The notes beneath the pieces are model-generated. The model searched no databases. It was given only the letters and a program-made list of their open reading frames with translations, and was not told the DNA's origin. A DNA stretch of 64,000 nucleotides, from positions 18,903,223-18,967,222 of the forward strand of contig OY757916.1 in NCBI GenBank assembly GCA_963585895.1, read 5' to 3'. Positions 63,238-64,000 of the stretch are shown in pieces. Position numbers and translations under genes: made by a program. This stretch comes from Sepioteuthis lessoniana. Lineage: Eukaryota; Mollusca; Cephalopoda; Myopsida; Loliginidae. Within the stretch, counting starts at the first letter, position 1. Each line of letters opens with the position of its first letter.

Positions 63238-63470
63238 TCGGAAGTCTTCTTGGTGTAAGGGCTAAAATGCTTGACAGTACAAGAAGTAAGCGAGTCCCAA
63301 TTCCAGTCGCGCTTTTATGTTCACTTTCGAACACACTCTTAGAAAAGGAATGAACACCTTATCCCTGCCAGCTATCGGTTAAATAGTAACACTGTTATTC
63401 TTCTGCAATGATGGCTTTGGCATTAGATTACCCATGAAGGGTGATATGCCATTAAACAAAGAAACTAAAT
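63238..63470 (+). mobile_element. SINE B copy, diverged head
   Basis: CTTCTTGGTGTAAGGGCTAA and AAGCGAGTCCCAATTCCAG replace the A and B boxes. Core CTATCGGTTAAATAGTAAC and tail TTTGGCATTAGATTACCCAT are clear. Confidence 0.85.
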
Positions 63471-63777
63471 GAAGCAAACTTTTATAAGATAAATGACACA
63501 TACATCGAATTAAACTTTATTTGGCTAAATAAAGTTTCATCGGCCAATTATATCTTTAATTCAAATTTTCATCATAGAACGTGTGAAAGCACGTGCGATA
63601 CCCTAACCTCATCAGCCGCCAACCAGGGTGATAACACAGTTTCGGTAGCTCAAGACAGTACTCCCACTCCAGGCGCCACCAAGTAGCTTTTGCCACCGGA
63701 CAGGGTATTTAAAAGAAAATAGAAAATATGAAACTGTAAGTAATGAGACAAAAGTAAGAAAATGAGATCCTAATTCC
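63471..63777. other. No feature recognised
   Basis: About 300 bp unassigned. Confidence 0.4.
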
Positions 63778-64000
63778 TTTGATTGTTTATTTGTTTTTAT
63801 ACCATATCAAACTTTGTAGGTTATTTAATGCTAAATCCATTTTTATACAAACAAACAGTTCTATTTCAAACAATTTAGTTCAGCATAAGTACACAGTTTA
63901 ATTGTCCAAAACATTTCTATATCAAGTTATTCAGTTTAATCAAACAGTTCTAATTCAAACAATTCAGTTTATTATGAATTTAGTTTTTTGTTTACACACA
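63778..64000 (-). mobile_element. D repeat, runs off the window
   Basis: Tail TTTTTATACCATATCAAAC, then three internal units (CAATTTAGTTCAGCATAAGT, TTATTCAGTTTAATCAAACA, CAATTCAGTTTATTATGAAT). Head and centre lie beyond position 64000. Confidence 0.85.

Overview
This 64 kb window looks like gene-poor, repeat-dense animal DNA. I recognise no host protein-coding exon and no convincing functional tRNA or rRNA gene. The organism is most likely a mollusc, probably a cephalopod such as an octopus. The reasons are several abundant tRNA-derived SINE families with a shared central module (known for cephalopod SINEs), RTE and R4-like LINEs, Tc1/mariner elements and long AT/GT microsatellites. This assignment rests on pattern recognition and was not searched.

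I use working labels for the families. SINEs A, B, C, E and F each have a tRNA-like head with a recognisable B box. D is a very abundant dispersed repeat with a hairpin head, a variable internal tandem region and a tail shared with SINE B. The LINEs are RTE-like (nine pieces ending in ATC/ATG repeats), R4/Dong-like (3' ends and one RT piece, clustered at 21.5-22.9 and 50.0-53.7 kb) and one I-clade-like RNase H piece at 15.8 kb. DNA transposons are two mariner deletion derivatives (13.0 and 41.7 kb), three Tc1-like pieces (21.2, 28.9, 47.4 kb), a DD37D element with paired TIRs at 62.3 kb, and two MITE-like copies at 0.3 and 10.3 kb. LTR fossils are one complete-looking but non-autonomous Ty3-type element at 31.4-36.4 kb (Gmr1-like domain order, CTAT target duplication) and six solo LTRs of three families, all with 4-bp target duplications.

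Layout: 0-10 kb holds D, SINE A/B/C/E, a long hairpin, an inverted-repeat element and two RTE copies. 10-17 kb holds compound microsatellites, a mariner piece and the I-clade LINE. 17-31 kb is D repeats, R4 LINE ends, Tc1 copies and nested SINEs. 31-36 kb is the LTR element. 36-46 kb holds a 35-bp satellite inside D, three solo LTRs and the second mariner. 46-56 kb holds SINEs, a SINE-derived 34-bp satellite and the R4 cluster. 56-62 kb holds the longest RTE copy (2.46 kb with a perfect 13-bp target duplication) and others. 62-64 kb holds the DD37D transposon and SINE/D copies.

Nested insertions with intact target duplications give a relative chronology: C into E, A into B, A and B into D, RTE into Tc1, a solo LTR into an R4 LINE, solo LTRs into D, and the LTR element into D. 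The points most worth follow-up are the D family and its satellites, the mariner derivative whose deletion junction carries telomere-like repeats in both copies, modular exchange of SINE heads and tails, and a 52-bp near-perfect hairpin.
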